DNA of 64,000 nucleotides from VAZQ01 sp963725185. GTDB lineage: Bacteria > Pseudomonadota > Alphaproteobacteria > Rhizobiales > Xanthobacteraceae. The translations under genes were made by a program, and so were the position numbers. The stretch is taken from positions 2,542,001 through 2,606,000 of the forward strand of contig CAVRXO010000006.1 in assembly GCA_963725185.1 (NCBI GenBank), given 5' to 3'. Below, piece after piece: positions 53,401 to 61,479 of the stretch (its first letter is position 1; every line of letters begins with the position of its first letter). Under the pieces are notes generated by a model, which searched no databases, was not told where the DNA came from, and was given only the letters and a program-made list of their open reading frames with translations.

Positions 53401-53573
53401 TGCGCCAGCCGCTGGGGGTCGCGGTCGTCGGCGGCCTCCTCACCTCGCAGCTGCTCACGCTGTTCATCACGCCGGTCATCTATCTGTCGCTCGAGGATGC
53501 CCGGCGCAAGGTCCTGGGCGCGCCCGTCCGGGTGCCCGCGCTGCAGCCGATGTCGAGCCAGGCGGCGGAATAG
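50453..53573 (+). CDS. RND multidrug efflux transporter (MdtB/MdtC type, one apparent frameshift)
   Basis: Joined product ~1040 aa, the full length of the family. GTG start overlapping the adaptor stop; N-terminus TLCIERPVMTTLLTSAILMV. One extra T in gaattc at ~50685 shifts the frame, and removal restores IAGVESITSTSGLGNGRITI. The remainder is intact: VGFVVDDAIVMLENIVRH (with the TM4 Asp pair), YTIKKGFFPIEDTGF, YESFIHPITILSGLPAAGF, GIVKKNAIMMIDFAIDAQR. It drives proton-coupled export of small molecules. It is a paralogue of the broken gene at 1-1657. Confidence 0.93.
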
Positions 53574-53575
53574 GA

Positions 53576-53728
53576 AGAGCATTTTCAGAAAAAGGCCCGC
53601 GAAGGCCAGCGCAGGAGCCGCAATCCCACCTCGCCGCAAGCGGGAGGTGGAGAACGCGGCATCGCTCCACCAAAATCCGGCTTTCCGTCCGAAAACGCGA
53701 TAAAGCTGGAGCGGTTTCTGTTTTCCGG
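53576..53728 (+). repeat. AGAGCATTTTCAG-type intergenic repeat (copy 3, with insertion)
   Basis: Begins agagcattttcag at 53576; the second half, atccggctttccgtccg, aaaacgcgataa and gagcggtttctgttttcc, is at 53675-53728. About 80 other bases separate the two halves, unlike the other copies. Confidence 0.7.
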
Positions 53729-54533
53729 TCAGCGAACCGCGGACACCGTTGGGGCGCCGGTAGATGCCGGGGTCGTGGTCCGGAGCGGTGGTGGTTTCCT
53801 GCAGGTGGCTGATGGCATCGCCGGCGATCGTGCCGAATTGGCCGGTCCAGAGCTCGCGCTTGACCGGCAGGCACTGCGCGACCGGAGTCCCGCGCGGCAG
53901 GATTCCCTGGAACGCGGGATCCCGCCACCGCGCCGGGAAGTTGATGAAATCACCCTTGTAGAGATCGGTATCGACGAGCCCGGTCAAGGTGGTGAACGGA
54001 AGATCGAATCGATTGACCGGGTGCGTGACGAGCAGGGAATAACCGGGCGGCGTCTCGATCGTCCAGAAGTTGTTGAACTTGACGATGAACCTGTCCTCGT
54101 CGAACAGCGGGGTGCCCACCACCTGGTTGCTGTCGTGGAAATCGAGCGGCGAGCGCGGGTAGCTCGTGATGGCGCCGCCGGGAAAATCGAGCTGCCAGGT
54201 GAAGGTCTCGTTCTCGACCTGAAGGTCGGCCACCAGCGGAATGAGAAATCCGAAGGTCATCGCGTCGATGAAGGGCGGGCATTTCTTGACGGTCATCTGC
54301 TCGGCCTGCACGATGTCGCTGAAGGCCTTCGCCGGCATGCTCTTGAACCAGTCCGGGATGCCCATCACCGCCGGGATCGGTCGCGGCAGGATCGCCTCTA
54401 GCTCGGGCGGACAGCGGAACGTGATCGTCGGCGATTCCGCTTCGTTTGCGGTCGCGGAAGTCATCGGCGTTGCGGTTTCAGGCGACCCGGCTTCAGGCGA
54501 CCCCGCTTCAGGCACTACGGCTTGGTTTGTCAT
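53729..54533 (-). CDS. DUF6065 family protein (3' end uncertain)
   Basis: About 267 aa. The core matches DUF6065: ITFRCPPELEAILPRPIPAV, DWFKSMPAKAFSD, CPPFIDAMTFGFLIPLV, FKFNNFWT-like VKFNNFWTIETPPGYSL, THPVNRFDLPF, FPARWRDPAF and RGTPVAQCLPVKRE. The literal frame has no stop near the expected end and continues antisense through the RND gene to 52755. A one-base shift near 53755 (after GIYRR) gives APTVSAVR and a stop at 53729, close to the family's usual length. The N-terminal ~30 residues contain repeated PEAGSPE units. Function unknown, though such genes occur near oxygenase and TPR genes. Confidence 0.7.
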
Positions 54534-54561
54534 CGCGGCAATCGCTCCGGCGGAGAGGCTT

Positions 54562-54666
54562 CTAGAGCATTTTCAGGAAAAGTGGAATCCGGTTTTCCGT
54601 CCGAAAATGCGATAATGCAAAAATGCTAGAGCGGTTCTGCTTCCGGTCTGTGTGAAACCGCTCTAG
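54562..54666 (+). repeat. AGAGCATTTTCAGG-type intergenic repeat (copy 4, most complete)
   Basis: Order: ctagagcattttcagg, aaaagtggaatccgg, ttttccgtccgaaaatgcg, ctagagcggtt, tgtgaaaccgctctag. The last two parts are an inverted repeat (agagcggtt/aaccgctct). It lies between the DUF6065 start and the stop of the TPR gene and includes that stop codon. Confidence 0.8.
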
Positions 54667-55517
54667 GCGTCGGCATTGAAGAATTGGGCGGCCGCGCTTC
54701 GGCGCATCCAGAACCGACCGTGGCCGGCGGACGCCAAGGCTTTCACCGCCTTGCCGTAATGTTGCGGCGCGGAGCGGACCATCGCGCGCAGGCTGGCGAC
54801 GGCATCGTCGGAACGACCGAGCTGCAGCAGGCAGTGCGCGAGGTCGAGCTGCGCGCTGAGGTGGCCCGGCTGGATCGCCAGAACCTGACGAAAGCGCTCG
54901 ACCGCGCGCTCGATGTCTCCGTCATACAAAAGGGCGGCGCCCAGGCCATGCAGTGCGCGCGGATCGCGCGGAGTGTTGGCGAGCACGCGCGCGAACGCGA
55001 TCTTGGCATTCTTCGCATCGGCGCGGGAAAGAAAGAACCTGCCCAGATCCAGCGACAATTCCACCGATGTGGGCTCGGCCTCCAGCCCGCGCTTGAGGAC
55101 GGCTTCCGCCTCGTCAAACCGGCGCATCGAGCAAAGCAGCATGCCCAGCTCCTGAAACGCGGCCACGAAATGCGGCCGGCATTCGATCGCGCGCCGCAGT
55201 CGCGTCAGGGCCTCGCTGTCGCGCCCCGATTCCACCAGCGCCTTGCCCAGGTGGGTCTCGATGTGGGCGCTGGTCCGCTTGCTGGCGGCCTGCTCGAGCG
55301 GCGCGACCGCCTCGCGGGCACGGTTTTGCACGAGCAGGGCGACCCCCAGGAGATGCAACGCGCCAGGGTGCTGGGAATCCCGCGCGAGAGCCTCGCGCGC
55401 CAGACGCTCGGCGTCGGCCCCTTGTTGCGCCTCGAGCGCTTTTCCGCCAAGCCGGAGAATGTCATCGATCGCCGCCCCGCGGTCGCGGCTCCTTGAAAGT
55501 TCAGACGGCTTTTTCAT
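54663..55517 (-). CDS. TPR-repeat protein
   Basis: 284 aa, ATG at 55517 with GGGAAG eight bases upstream. About six or seven tandem TPR units from residue ~20 onward (ALHLLGVALLVQNRAREAVA, HIETHLGKALVESGRDSEAL, AFQELGMLLCSMRRFDEAEA, ALHGLGAALLYDGDIERAVE, AQLDLAHCLLQLGRSDDAVA). No signal peptide or enzymatic domain. It is a protein-interaction scaffold of unknown partner. The C-terminus ends at repeat copy 4. Confidence 0.85.
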   Translation of the reverse strand: MKKPSELSRSRDRGAAIDDILRLGGKALEAQQGADAERLAREALARDSQHPGALHLLGVALLVQNRAREAVAPLEQAASKRTSAHIETHLGKALVESGRDSEALTRLRRAIECRPHFVAAFQELGMLLCSMRRFDEAEAVLKRGLEAEPTSVELSLDLGRFFLSRADAKNAKIAFARVLANTPRDPRALHGLGAALLYDGDIERAVERFRQVLAIQPGHLSAQLDLAHCLLQLGRSDDAVASLRAMVRSAPQHYGKAVKALASAGHGRFWMRRSAAAQFFNADA

Positions 55518-55691
55518 CCGCATTTCTTCCCGGCAGTGACCGCGCCGCATGAGCCGAATGGCGGGCCCCGATGAAAGACGAGTACTAGCATGTTTCAGCT
55601 CAAAAAATGGCTTCATCAAACCGTCCCGCCGAATGCGGCGGGCCGACGCCCCGGGCGGCGCCTTACGGAGGGTTCGCGCGCAAGCGCCTGA

Positions 55692-55885
55692 GAAGGAAAC
55701 TGATGAAGGACGAACTCCTCCCCCCGCTCGTCCCCGCGGACGCGGGGACCCAGTCTTTGCCTTATTGAAAGTCCATGCAGTTTGGCAAAGCCTGGATTCC
55801 CGCGTCCGCGGGAACGAGCGGATGTGGCAATTCCTTCACAAACTCCTCCGCGCGAAATGTGCGGATGTGGCAATTCCTTCATACA
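55692..55885. repeat. CCCGCGTCCGCGGG dispersed repeat (copy 1)
   Basis: Contains tgatgaaggacgaactcc, ccccgcggacgcgggg, gtccatgcagtttggcaaag, cccgcgtccgcggg and atgtggcaattccttcac, the last twice. The reverse complement of ~61565-61710 has the same blocks in the same order with scattered mismatches. Translating it gives the spurious PASAGTSG-like peptides often annotated in alphaproteobacteria. Confidence 0.85.
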
Positions 55886-56069
55886 CTCCGATCGCCCGGC
55901 CGGCGGTATAATCGGCGTCCGCGACGGGCGGCACCAAAGCTGCCGCTTCGCGATGCGGTTTTCGAGCGGCCCGGGATCGGCTATCATCTATCGGGTCGTC
56001 AAGCCGGAAGGGGGGACCGACTCAGCCCGCGACCTGGGGCGCCGCGGGCAACTTATGCGGGAGAGAAAT

Positions 56070-56948
56070 ATGCGAAGTGCGTTGTGCCTTGCGGCCGCCT
56101 TGGCGGCGATGGCGTTGCTGCCGGCGGGACCGGCGGCGAGCCAAACCGGCGGCCTCCTTAAGTCGCTTGTTCCCGGGATGGGGGGCGAAGAAAGCCCCGC
56201 AGTGTGGAAAGTGTGCGAGGGCGAGGACGGCGCGACGCCGGACAAGCAAATCGAGGCTTGCAGCGTGGTGATCGATGCCGGGGGCGAGACCGACGTGGTC
56301 ATGGCCGGCGCCTACGTCAATCGCGGCAATGCGCTGAGCGACAGCGGCAACTCGGATAAGGCCATCCAGGACTTCAATAAGGCGATCTCGCTTGATTCGA
56401 AGCTTGCCGCCGCCTATGCGGGCCGTGGCGCGGTGTTCGTCGCCAAGGGCCAGCTCGATTTCGCCATCCTCGACTACAACCAGGCGATCAAGCTCAGTCC
56501 GAAGAATGTCGACACCTATTATTTCAATCGCGGCACCACGTATTCGATCCAGGGCCAGTACGACAAGGCCATCCAGGACTTCGACCAGGTGATCCGCATC
56601 AATCCCAAGCAGTCGGCGGCCTTCAACAACCGCTGCTTCGCGCGCGCCAAGGCCGGCCAGGCGCAAGCGGCGCTGCCCGATTGCGAGGAGGCCCTGCAGC
56701 TGCGACCTTATGATGCAGACTATCTCGACACCCGCGGCTTCGTGAATCTGAAGCTCGGCCAGCTCGACCGGGCGATGGCCGATTATAGCGACGCGCTCGA
56801 TATCAATCCGAAGCTGCCGAGCTCGCTCTACGGCCGCGGCATGGCGCGGCTGAAGAAAGGCGACCGTCGCGGCGGCGCCGATATCGCGGCCGCCAAGGCG
56901 ATCAACGCCGACATTGCCGCGGAGTTCGCGCGCTACGGCGTCAAATGA
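56070..56948 (+). CDS. Secreted TPR-repeat protein
   Basis: 292 aa, ATG at 56070 behind GGGAGAG; an ATG at 56055 is an alternative. Signal peptide (ALCLAAALAAMALLPAGPAA), a short region with a Cys pair (WKVCEGEDGA and IEACSVVI), then about six TPRs (AYVNRGNALSDSGNSDKAIQ, AYAGRGAVFVAKGQLDFAIL, YYFNRGTTYSIQGQYDKAIQ, AFNNRCFARAKAGQAQAALP, and so on). Exported TPR proteins of this type are common in Rhizobiales, with unknown function. A GC hairpin follows. Confidence 0.85.
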   Translation: MRSALCLAAALAAMALLPAGPAASQTGGLLKSLVPGMGGEESPAVWKVCEGEDGATPDKQIEACSVVIDAGGETDVVMAGAYVNRGNALSDSGNSDKAIQDFNKAISLDSKLAAAYAGRGAVFVAKGQLDFAILDYNQAIKLSPKNVDTYYFNRGTTYSIQGQYDKAIQDFDQVIRINPKQSAAFNNRCFARAKAGQAQAALPDCEEALQLRPYDADYLDTRGFVNLKLGQLDRAMADYSDALDINPKLPSSLYGRGMARLKKGDRRGGADIAAAKAINADIAAEFARYGVK

Positions 56949-56963
56949 TTTACCACCGTTAAA

Positions 56964-56985
56964 GGGCCTCATCCAAAGGAGGCCC
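56964..56985 (+). terminator. Hairpin after the secreted TPR gene
   Basis: GGGCCTC (56964-56970) and GAGGCCC (56979-56985) are perfect 7-bp inverted repeats with an 8-base loop, 16 bases after the stop. There is no T-tract, so termination is uncertain. Confidence 0.5.
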
Positions 56986-57179
56986 ACGCTGTTCGCGCGG
57001 CTGTCGCGAAGCATGCTTGATCCGCCCGCGGTGACATGACCTGATCTCGAAGTCGGCGGCGCGGAAGCAAAGCGGATTGCAAACAAAGAGGTTGTGACCG
57101 CCTTGCCGGCGGGCTAATGTTGGAGGGGGTGTGCCAAGCACTCTTCAATTAGCAAATCAGCGACGACCGGAGGAAATCA

Positions 57180-58286
57180 ATGCGTATCGTCTCTCAACTC
57201 CTGCTCTCGGCCGCAGTCGGCATGTCGGCGTTCGCCGGCGCCGCCAATGCCGCCGAGCTGAGGCAGATCGGCACCATCTCCATACCCGGAGAGCCTTTGA
57301 ACTCGTTCGACATCAGCTTCATCGACCAGGCCAGCGGCCTCTATTTCCTGGCCGACCGCAGCAACAAGGGGGTCGATATCGTCGATACCAAGAAGGGTAC
57401 CTTTATCGGCCGCGTTTCCGGCATGGTCGGCCCGGTCATGAAGAAGGACGGGACTTGCTGCAACAACAACTCCTCCGGCCCGAACGGCGTGCTGGTGGCC
57501 GGCAAGGAAATATGGGCCGGCGACGGCGACAGCACCGTGAAGGTCGCCGACCTCAAGACCATGAAGATCATCGATACGATCAAGACCGGCGGCATGGCCC
57601 GCGCCGACGAGCTCGGCTACGATCCCAAGGACAAGATCATCGCCATCGCCAACAATGCCGACGAGCCGCCGTTCCTGAGCCTCATCTCCACCAAGCCGGG
57701 CCACAAGATCCTCGGCAAGCTGGTGATGGAGCATTTCAGCGACGGCATGGAGCAGACCGCCTACAATCCGGCCGACGGGATGTTCTACACCGACGTCCCC
57801 GAGCTCGACAAAGACAAGACCAAGGGCGGCTTGATGATCACCGATCCGAAGACCGCCAAGGTCGTGAAGATGATCCCGGTCGAGAGCTGCATCCCGCACG
57901 GGATCGCGTTCGGGACCGGCGGCATGGTCTTCCTCGGATGCAATGTCGGTCCTACGCGCCTGGGTCTGCCTGCCAAGCAGGTGGTGGTCGATGTCAAGTC
58001 CGGCAAGACCGTGGCCGAGATCCCCGGCGTCGGCGGATCGGACGAATCGGCCGTCAACAACAAGCTCGGGCAGTACTACGGCGCCCTGAACGGCAATCCC
58101 GATGGCCCCATCCTGGCGGTGATCGACGCCAAGACCAACAAGCTCCTGCAGAAGATCCCGACCGGCCCGGGCGCGCATTCGGTTGCCGCCAACGAGTCCA
58201 ACGGCCGCGTCTATGTCCCGATCGCGGTCGAGGCCAACGGCCTCAAGGGCGGCTGCGGCTGCATCACGGTCTACGGCGCGGAGTAA
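57180..58286 (+). CDS. Secreted YVTN-type beta-propeller protein
   Basis: 368 aa, ATG with GGAGG six bases upstream. Signal peptide (LLLSAAVGMSAFAGAANA), then propeller blades with the same landmarks as 47999-49088: ADRSNKGVDIVDTKKGTFIG, IWAGDGDSTVKVADLKTMKI, LISTKPGHKILGKL, GMVFLGCNVGPT, and C-terminal GGCGCITVYGAE. A loop with adjacent cysteines (GTCCNNNSSGPNG) is specific to this copy. Probably periplasmic; the ligand is unknown. It precedes the dioxygenase cluster by ~200 bases. Confidence 0.85.
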   Translation: MRIVSQLLLSAAVGMSAFAGAANAAELRQIGTISIPGEPLNSFDISFIDQASGLYFLADRSNKGVDIVDTKKGTFIGRVSGMVGPVMKKDGTCCNNNSSGPNGVLVAGKEIWAGDGDSTVKVADLKTMKIIDTIKTGGMARADELGYDPKDKIIAIANNADEPPFLSLISTKPGHKILGKLVMEHFSDGMEQTAYNPADGMFYTDVPELDKDKTKGGLMITDPKTAKVVKMIPVESCIPHGIAFGTGGMVFLGCNVGPTRLGLPAKQVVVDVKSGKTVAEIPGVGGSDESAVNNKLGQYYGALNGNPDGPILAVIDAKTNKLLQKIPTGPGAHSVAANESNGRVYVPIAVEANGLKGGCGCITVYGAE

Positions 58287-58488
58287 TCCGTCTCGCTTGC
58301 GAGGTGGTTGCGATGCGCGGGCCGTGCCCGCGCATCGTCGTTTTGGCGGCCCGCCGTTGCAATCCGCCTGACCGAAGCGAGCCGCAACCGCCAGGGCGGC
58401 TGCCGCGCGGCGCGACGGGCTTGATCGCCCGGTGCAGGTATGCACCATGGCGCCGATGACGAGCATCGCACGGCCCGGGGACTCTGCC

Positions 58489-59473
58489 ATGGAATGGATG
58501 ATCGCGCCGTCGGCGGACGAGCGCGCTCGCGGCCAACTGCTCCCCGAATCCCTGAGCGCGGCGCACGCCGCTTTCCGCAAGCATGGCTGCCTGCTGCTGC
58601 CGGGCGCGCTTCCGGTCTCGCTGGTCGAAGCCATGCACCAGGAATATGTCGCGCGCTACGGCGCGCTCGACGCGCGCGGGATGCTCGAGCAGGCGCGGCG
58701 CCCGCCGCCCAATCCGATCGATCCGCGCGGCGATGCCCGCTTCGAGATCACGGTGCGGATGAGCGGCGCATTCGCCAGGCCGGAAGGGTTCGCAAACCCG
58801 CTGCTGCGTGGAGTTCTCGGTCCGCTGCTCGGCGCCGACATGCAGCTGAACAGCTTCTCGATCGTCGTTTCCTATCCGGGCGCATCGATGCAGCAGATCC
58901 ACCGCGACCACGGGCATCTGTTCGCCAGCGAGCCCGATATCGGCCCGAATTTACCCGGTCTACGCCGTCAACGTGGGCGTGCCGCTCGTCGACGTCGACC
59001 TGGAGACCGGGCCGACCGGCGTTTGGCCCGGTTCGCACCGATGGCCGCCCGGCATCGAGGCGGAGCCCGAGGCCGTGACGGTGTGTCCGATCCGGCGCGG
59101 CGATTGCATTTTGCTGGACTACCGCACCTTCCACACCGGCATGCCCAACCGCAGCACGCGCCCGCGGCCCATCCTGTATATCGTCTATGCGCGCGGCTGG
59201 TTCAGCGACGAGGGGACCCATTTCGGCGTCAACTCGCCGGACATGCCGCTCGATGATTACAATAAGGTTCCCGAAGCGGCGCGCATGCCGCTCTACCGGG
59301 CGTTGTCGCAGGCGATGCGCAACCGGGGGGGCGGGGCGCAGCGCGATGCGCCCGGGCGCGGCCCCCTGCGCGCTGCCGACGATCCGTCGAGTTGGGGCAA
59401 GGTCGGGCGCAACGACCCCTGCCCCTGCGGTTCGGGCCGGAAATACAAGCAGTGCCATGGGCGGGCGGCTTAG
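58489..59473 (+). CDS. PhyH-type 2OG dioxygenase with SEC-C motif, paralogue 1 (one apparent frameshift)
   Basis: Joined product ~327 aa; the ATG at 58489 aligns with the starts of its two neighbours (MEWM versus MDWI). Phytanoyl-CoA-dioxygenase fold: the iron-binding HxD in QIHRDHGHLF, the distal His in DYRTFHTGMPN and the 2OG-binding Arg region ILYIVYARGWF. One surplus C in ttacccggtc (~58953) shifts the frame between PNLP and VYAVNVGVPL. The C-terminus is a SEC-C zinc motif (GRNDPCPCGSGRKYKQCHG). The substrate is unknown. First of three tandem paralogues. Confidence 0.85.
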
Positions 59474-59532
59474 GGCATCTGCCGGGAACAGCCCGCCCTG
59501 CTATTGATGCGGGCTCGCCTGGGGAGTTGCGG

Positions 59533-60417
59533 ATGGATTGGATCGTTGTCGTTTCGGCGAGCGAGCGGGCCGAGGGCAAGCTTGCGCCCGCGACCGAGGC
59601 CGCCGCCCTTGCGGCCTTGGATCAGCACGGCTGCATCCTGCTGCGCGGAGCGTTCGCGCCCGCCACCATCGAGGCCATGCATGGCGAATATCTCGCGCAA
59701 TTCGGCAGCATGGATATGGCCGCAATGTCGGCCGCGACGCTCAAGCCGGCGCCGAACCGCCACATCATGGTGGGGCCGGGGCGCTACGACACCACGCTGC
59801 GCATGATCGGCGCCTTCGGTCGCACGGAGGTGTTCGCCAACGATGTGCTGCTTCGGTTTCTTCGTCCGCTGCTCGGCAAGGACATGCGACTGAACAGCTT
59901 CACGGCGGTCGCTTCCTACCCCGGCGCCGCCGGGCAGCAGCCGCATCGCGACCATGACCATCTGTATCCCCAGCCCGGCGTCGCCGCGAATCTGCCGATC
60001 TACGCGGTCAACGTGGCGGTGCCGCTCATCGACGTCGATCTCGCCACCGGGCCGACCGGGGTCTGGCTCGGCTCGCACCGGTCGGGACGGCTTGTCGCCG
60101 TCCAGGGCAAGGACATGGTGGCGAGCCCCTTGGAGCGCGGCGACTGCATGTTGCTGGACTATCGCACGCTGCACGCGGGCATGCCCAATCGCGGCGGCCA
60201 GGTGCGGCCGATCGTGTACATGGTCTACGGCCGCCGATGGTTCTTCGACGACGTGAACTACGTCAACCGGATCCCCTTGGACATGCCGCTCGAGCGCTAC
60301 CATGAGCTCCCCGAGACCGTCCGGCCGCTGCTGGTGCGGGCGTTCTCCTACGCGATGCTGACGCGTTGGCGCGAAGCCGAGCTGCCCGGAGCGGCCTCGA
60401 TGATCCCCAACGCCTGA
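59533..60417 (+). CDS. PhyH-type 2OG dioxygenase, paralogue 2 (no SEC-C)
   Basis: 294 aa, intact. N-terminus MDWIVVVSASERAEGKLAP; HGCILLRGAFAPATIEAMHG is the conserved entry helix. Iron ligands: HxD in QPHRDHDHLYP and the distal His in DYRTLHAGMPN; YMVYGRRWF follows. It ends EAELPGAASMIPNA, with no SEC-C tail, unlike the flanking copies. It begins ~60 bases after paralogue 1 on the same strand and is probably co-transcribed. Confidence 0.9.
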   Translation: MDWIVVVSASERAEGKLAPATEAAALAALDQHGCILLRGAFAPATIEAMHGEYLAQFGSMDMAAMSAATLKPAPNRHIMVGPGRYDTTLRMIGAFGRTEVFANDVLLRFLRPLLGKDMRLNSFTAVASYPGAAGQQPHRDHDHLYPQPGVAANLPIYAVNVAVPLIDVDLATGPTGVWLGSHRSGRLVAVQGKDMVASPLERGDCMLLDYRTLHAGMPNRGGQVRPIVYMVYGRRWFFDDVNYVNRIPLDMPLERYHELPETVRPLLVRAFSYAMLTRWREAELPGAASMIPNA

Positions 60418-60445
60418 TTGCCCGCCGTCCGTGCAGGAGCTGTCG

Positions 60446-61479
60446 ATGGATTGGATTGTTCAAGTCCCGGCCGAGGAGGTCGCGGCCGGGAAGCTTGCTC
60501 CCGAAACCGAGGCGGCGGCGCATGCCGCCTTCCACGAGCACGGCTGCGTCCTGCTGCGCGGGATGTTCCCGCCCGCCGCCATCGAGGCGATGCATCGCGA
60601 ATATCTCGCGCAATTCGGCACGCTCGATATGGTCGCGATGGGGATCGAGGCGGACCGACCGGCGCCGAACCGGTTTTTCGGCGTAGGCGGTGCACGCTGC
60701 GATATCACGCTGCCGATGACGGGCGGCTTTGCCCAGCCGGATGTGTTCGCCAATCCTCGCCTGCTCAAATTTCTGGGTCCGCTGCTCGGCGATGATTTCC
60801 ATCTGACCAATTTCACGGCCGTCGTATCGCATCCGGGCGCGCCAATTCAGCATGTTCATCGCGACCTGTCGCATTTGTTCCCCGACGGCCTCGGCCCGAG
60901 CTTGCCGGTCTATGCGATCAACGCGGCGGTGCCGCTGATCGACGTCGACACCAGGACCGGGCCGACCGGGGTCTGGCTCGGCTCGCACCGCTGGCCGCAT
61001 GCCGCGGCGCGGATCGAGGACATGACGGTGGCCGCGTTGCAGCGCGGCGATTGCATGCTGCTGGACTACCGCACCCTGCATGCCGGCCTGCCCAATGCCG
61101 GCCGGCAGGCGCGACCGATCGTCTACATGGTCTATGCCCGCCCATGGTTCTTCGACAACTCGAACCATATCAGCCGAATCCCGTTGGACATGTCGGTCGA
61201 GCATTACAATCAGCTTCCCGCGTCCCTTCGTCCGCTCATGGTCCGGGCATTCTCCTACGCGGTGCGCGCGCGCTGGAGCGAGGTCGACGCTCGCAGGCCC
61301 GCCGGCCGCCGCCCCGCCCCGTCCGCCGCGCAGGGCCAGCCGCGGCTAGCGGCCAAGCCGATCGCTCGGCCGAGCCCGCCGCCGGCGATCCGGCAAGCTC
61401 CGGCAAGGTCGGCCGCAACGATCCCTGCCCGTGCGGCTCGGGCCAGAAGTACAAGCATTGCCACGGACGCTTGGCCTAG
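60446..61479 (+). CDS. PhyH-type 2OG dioxygenase with SEC-C motif, paralogue 3 (one apparent frameshift)
   Basis: Joined product ~344 aa. N-terminus MDWIVQVPAEEVAAGKLAP; HxD in QHVHRDLSHLFP; distal His in DYRTLHAGLPN; YMVYARPWFF. After ARWSEVDARRP the frame shifts (about 61300-61340), and the other frame carries GKVGRNDPCPCGSGQKYKHC, a SEC-C motif, stopping at 61479. Without the shift the frame would run through the downstream dispersed repeat to 61735, so the shift is favoured. It is 28 bases after paralogue 2. Third gene of the tandem set. Confidence 0.85.

Noticed and set aside
52755..53728. Long continuation of the DUF6065 reading frame antisense to the RND gene
   Set aside because: It shadows a well-supported transporter on the other strand and shows no independent motif; a one-base shift gives a natural stop at 53729.
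55549..55911. Short frames containing PASAGTSG-like peptides
   Set aside because: They are translations of the dispersed CCCGCGTCCGCGGG repeat, not genes.
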